Below, in pieces: positions 6,951-7,732 of a stretch of DNA of 7,732 nt (positions within the stretch are counted from its first letter, which is position 1; the number at the start of each line of letters is the position of its first letter). The notes beneath the pieces were generated by a model. The model was not told the DNA's origin. It saw nothing but the letters and a program-made list of their open reading frames with translations, and searched no databases. A program made the translations under genes and the position numbers. The stretch is from an uncultured Acidobacteriota bacterium (GTDB lineage: Bacteria > Acidobacteriota > Thermoanaerobaculia > UBA5066): NCBI GenBank assembly GCA_937902605.1, contig CALFNC010000023.1, forward strand, positions 1 to 7,732, read 5' to 3'.

Positions 6951-7418
6951 CCGCACGTCGTAGTCGTCGAACCGCGTCAAGCGCCGGACGTTGCTCCCGT
7001 CGGGGAGCATCGACGCCAGGTTCGGGCGTCTCCAACGGTCCGTCACGAAGTAGATGCGGCCGTCGTTCGCCCACATCGGGAAGGCATTCTTCCCGTTGTA
7101 CCGCGTCAACTCGGCGAACGAGAGCGGGTCGAGCGTGCTGACGTTCCCCTCGTACTGGGCAGTGAACGCGACGAGCGTTCCGTCGGGCGAGATTCGGGAG
7201 AAGCACTCCTCCCCCTCGTGCGCCGTCAGCCGGATCGCGACGCCCCCGCCGGCCGGGACCTTCCAGAGGTCTCCTTCCGACGCGAAGACGATCATCCCTC
7301 CGCCGATCGCCGGGTACCGATAGAAGCCGTCCGGCGGGCCGTCGGCCGAGAGGGCGGCGGCAGGGAGGGCACAGAGCACGGCCACGGCGGCGGCAAGCAG
7401 GCGGGAAGCCATCGACAT
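6948..7418 (-). pseudogene. Peptidase remnant, part 1: signal peptide and first propeller blades
   Basis: This 156-codon frame starts at the ATG at 7418, which has a well-placed ribosome binding site, and ends at the premature TAG. Residues 1-25 form a Sec signal peptide: a basic residue at 6, an Ala/Leu/Val core, and an Ala-rich cleavage region near residues 22-25. The mature part opens with GFYRYPAIGGGMIVFASEGD and LWKVPAGGGVAIRLTAHEGE, the standard first blade of the tricorn beta-propeller, with the WD40-like motif RISPDGTLVAFTAQYEGN. The text then jumps to LTRYNGKNAFPMWANDGRIYF and RRLTRFDDYDVR, which in relatives I remember lies some 120-150 residues further on. As it stands the frame could yield only a short exported propeller fragment with no catalytic part. 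Confidence 0.75.
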
Positions 7419-7424
7419 TCAGGG

Positions 7425-7432
7425 TCCTCTCT
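7425..7432 (-). promoter_or_regulatory. Ribosome binding site (AGAGAGGA) of the peptidase remnant
   Basis: AGAGAGGA ends 6 bases before the ATG at 7418. The spacing favours 7418 over the second Met two codons later. It shows that the translation start of the broken gene is still intact. Confidence 0.55.
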
Positions 7433-7498
7433 GGGCGGCCGGACGGAGCTTCGCTTCTTGCGGGGCCGCCGGTTGGACTACGTCGTCGTCCAGCCCTG

Positions 7499-7526
7499 AG
7501 TTTCCGGGCGGGCCGGTAAGGAAACT
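7499..7526. repeat. Perfect 7-bp inverted repeat upstream of the peptidase remnant
   Basis: AGTTTCC at 7499-7505 and GGAAACT at 7520-7526 are exact reverse complements with 14 bases between, so their centres are 21 bp apart (two helical turns). The AT-containing arms stand out from the GC-rich flank. It lies 80-110 bases upstream of the ATG at 7418, where an operator or promoter-proximal site could be. It could also be a hairpin or chance. Confidence 0.35.
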
Positions 7527-7732
7527 TCCACCGGTTGCCTTGACAGCGCCGCCCGCTGACGCCGTCGTGCCGCGCCATGGTCCGATCGACCTCTTCCCGC
7601 GATCTGCGGCAGGTGAGCTCGCGCCCCTAGACCCCTCGATCTCCGTGACCGGCGGCGAAGCGAGCCTCGACCCGCGGCTTCCCAGGATCCTCCTGACGAT
7701 CCAGCGATCCGGCTGCCGCAAACGGATTCTCA

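Larger units (their letters stand above)
5773..7418 (-). pseudogene. Secreted tricorn-type S41 peptidase, multiply disrupted remnant
   Basis: Intact bacterial tricorn homologues, from family knowledge, are secreted proteins of about 1050-1100 residues: signal peptide, two beta-propellers, a catalytic core with an embedded PDZ domain, and a conserved C-terminus. Here about 548 codons' worth of DNA remains. Recognisable blocks appear in the correct order but in three reading frames. They are the signal peptide with first blades (7418-6951), more propeller blades up to a Lys/Asp/Glu linker (6950-6275), the end of the propeller (about 6271-6150), the start of the catalytic core (about 6145-6002), and the C-terminal block (6000-5776, then TGA). 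Lesions are a TAG at 6948-6950, a one-base slip at 6272-6274, and frame-changing junctions near 6137-6150 and 5995-6010. The segment expected to carry the nucleophilic serine, the PDZ domain and the late catalytic Glu is absent. Codon composition is still like that of intact genes, so decay is recent, or the lesions are an assembly artefact. It lies 29 bases upstream of xth. Confidence 0.85.
7419..7732. other. Non-coding 5' flank of the peptidase remnant; no gene recognised
   Basis: Apart from the ribosome binding site and a 7-bp inverted repeat I see nothing firm in these 314 bases. One minus-strand frame stays open through the whole stretch (about 100 codons to a TGA at 7421-7419). Its translation is Arg/Gly/Ser/Pro-rich and resembles no family I know, which is what a stop-poor GC-rich spacer gives. 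No convincing paired -35/-10 promoter is visible on either strand. Confidence 0.5.

Noticed and set aside
6111..7499. Long + strand open frame (462 codons) opposite the peptidase remnant
   Set aside because: An antisense shadow of GC-rich coding DNA: Arg/Val/Pro-rich, no recognisable domain, and the minus strand carries conserved family motifs.
7540..7545. Perfect TTGACA on the + strand, a -35 box match
   Set aside because: At 17 bases downstream the hexamer is cgtcgt, nothing like a -10 box, and no + strand gene follows inside the window.
7419..7721. 100-codon minus-strand frame upstream of the peptidase
   Set aside because: TTG start, no ribosome binding site seen, low-complexity composition and no family resemblance; treated as spacer.
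1..7732. A novel defence, mobile or secondary-metabolite system
   Set aside because: All coding sequence is assigned to known efflux, DNA-repair and peptidase families; no repeats, recombinases or unknown conserved genes remain.

Overview
The window is GC-rich throughout and comes from a Gram-negative bacterium. It encodes a tripartite RND efflux system with an outer-membrane lipoprotein, and the third codon positions are strongly G/C. An Acidobacteriota-like or similar high-GC lineage would fit the efflux operon lying beside a tricorn-type S41 peptidase, but nothing here fixes the taxon.

Left half, + strand (1-4950): the 3' end of an MdtB/MuxB-type RND transporter, a complete MdtC/MuxC-type RND transporter, and a complete NodT-family outer-membrane factor. 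Both gene boundaries are ATGA start/stop overlaps, so this is one tightly coupled operon. Two different RND subunits followed by a dedicated outer-membrane channel matches the MuxABC-OpmB layout of Pseudomonas more than mdtABCD of E. coli, which borrows TolC. The periplasmic adaptor (MdtA/MuxA) and most of the first RND gene should lie just upstream of base 1.

Right half, - strand (4964-7418): a complete exonuclease III (xth), convergent with the efflux operon across a 13-base gap. Upstream of xth, on the same strand, is the wreck of a secreted tricorn-type S41 peptidase. The remnant keeps a signal peptide, beta-propeller blades, the start of the catalytic core and the normal C-terminus. It also has an in-frame TAG, a one-base frameshift and at least two out-of-frame junctions where family-conserved blocks are missing; two further in-frame losses in the propeller are likely. 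The segment encoding the expected catalytic serine is absent, so no active peptidase can be made.

7419-7732 is the 5' flank of the peptidase remnant. It holds a good ribosome binding site and a 7-bp inverted repeat but no recognisable gene. I see no RNA gene, insertion sequence, CRISPR array or phage feature, and no undescribed multi-gene system. The most unusual object is the multiply broken peptidase gene beside intact neighbours, for which both recent decay and an assembly or sequencing artefact must be considered.
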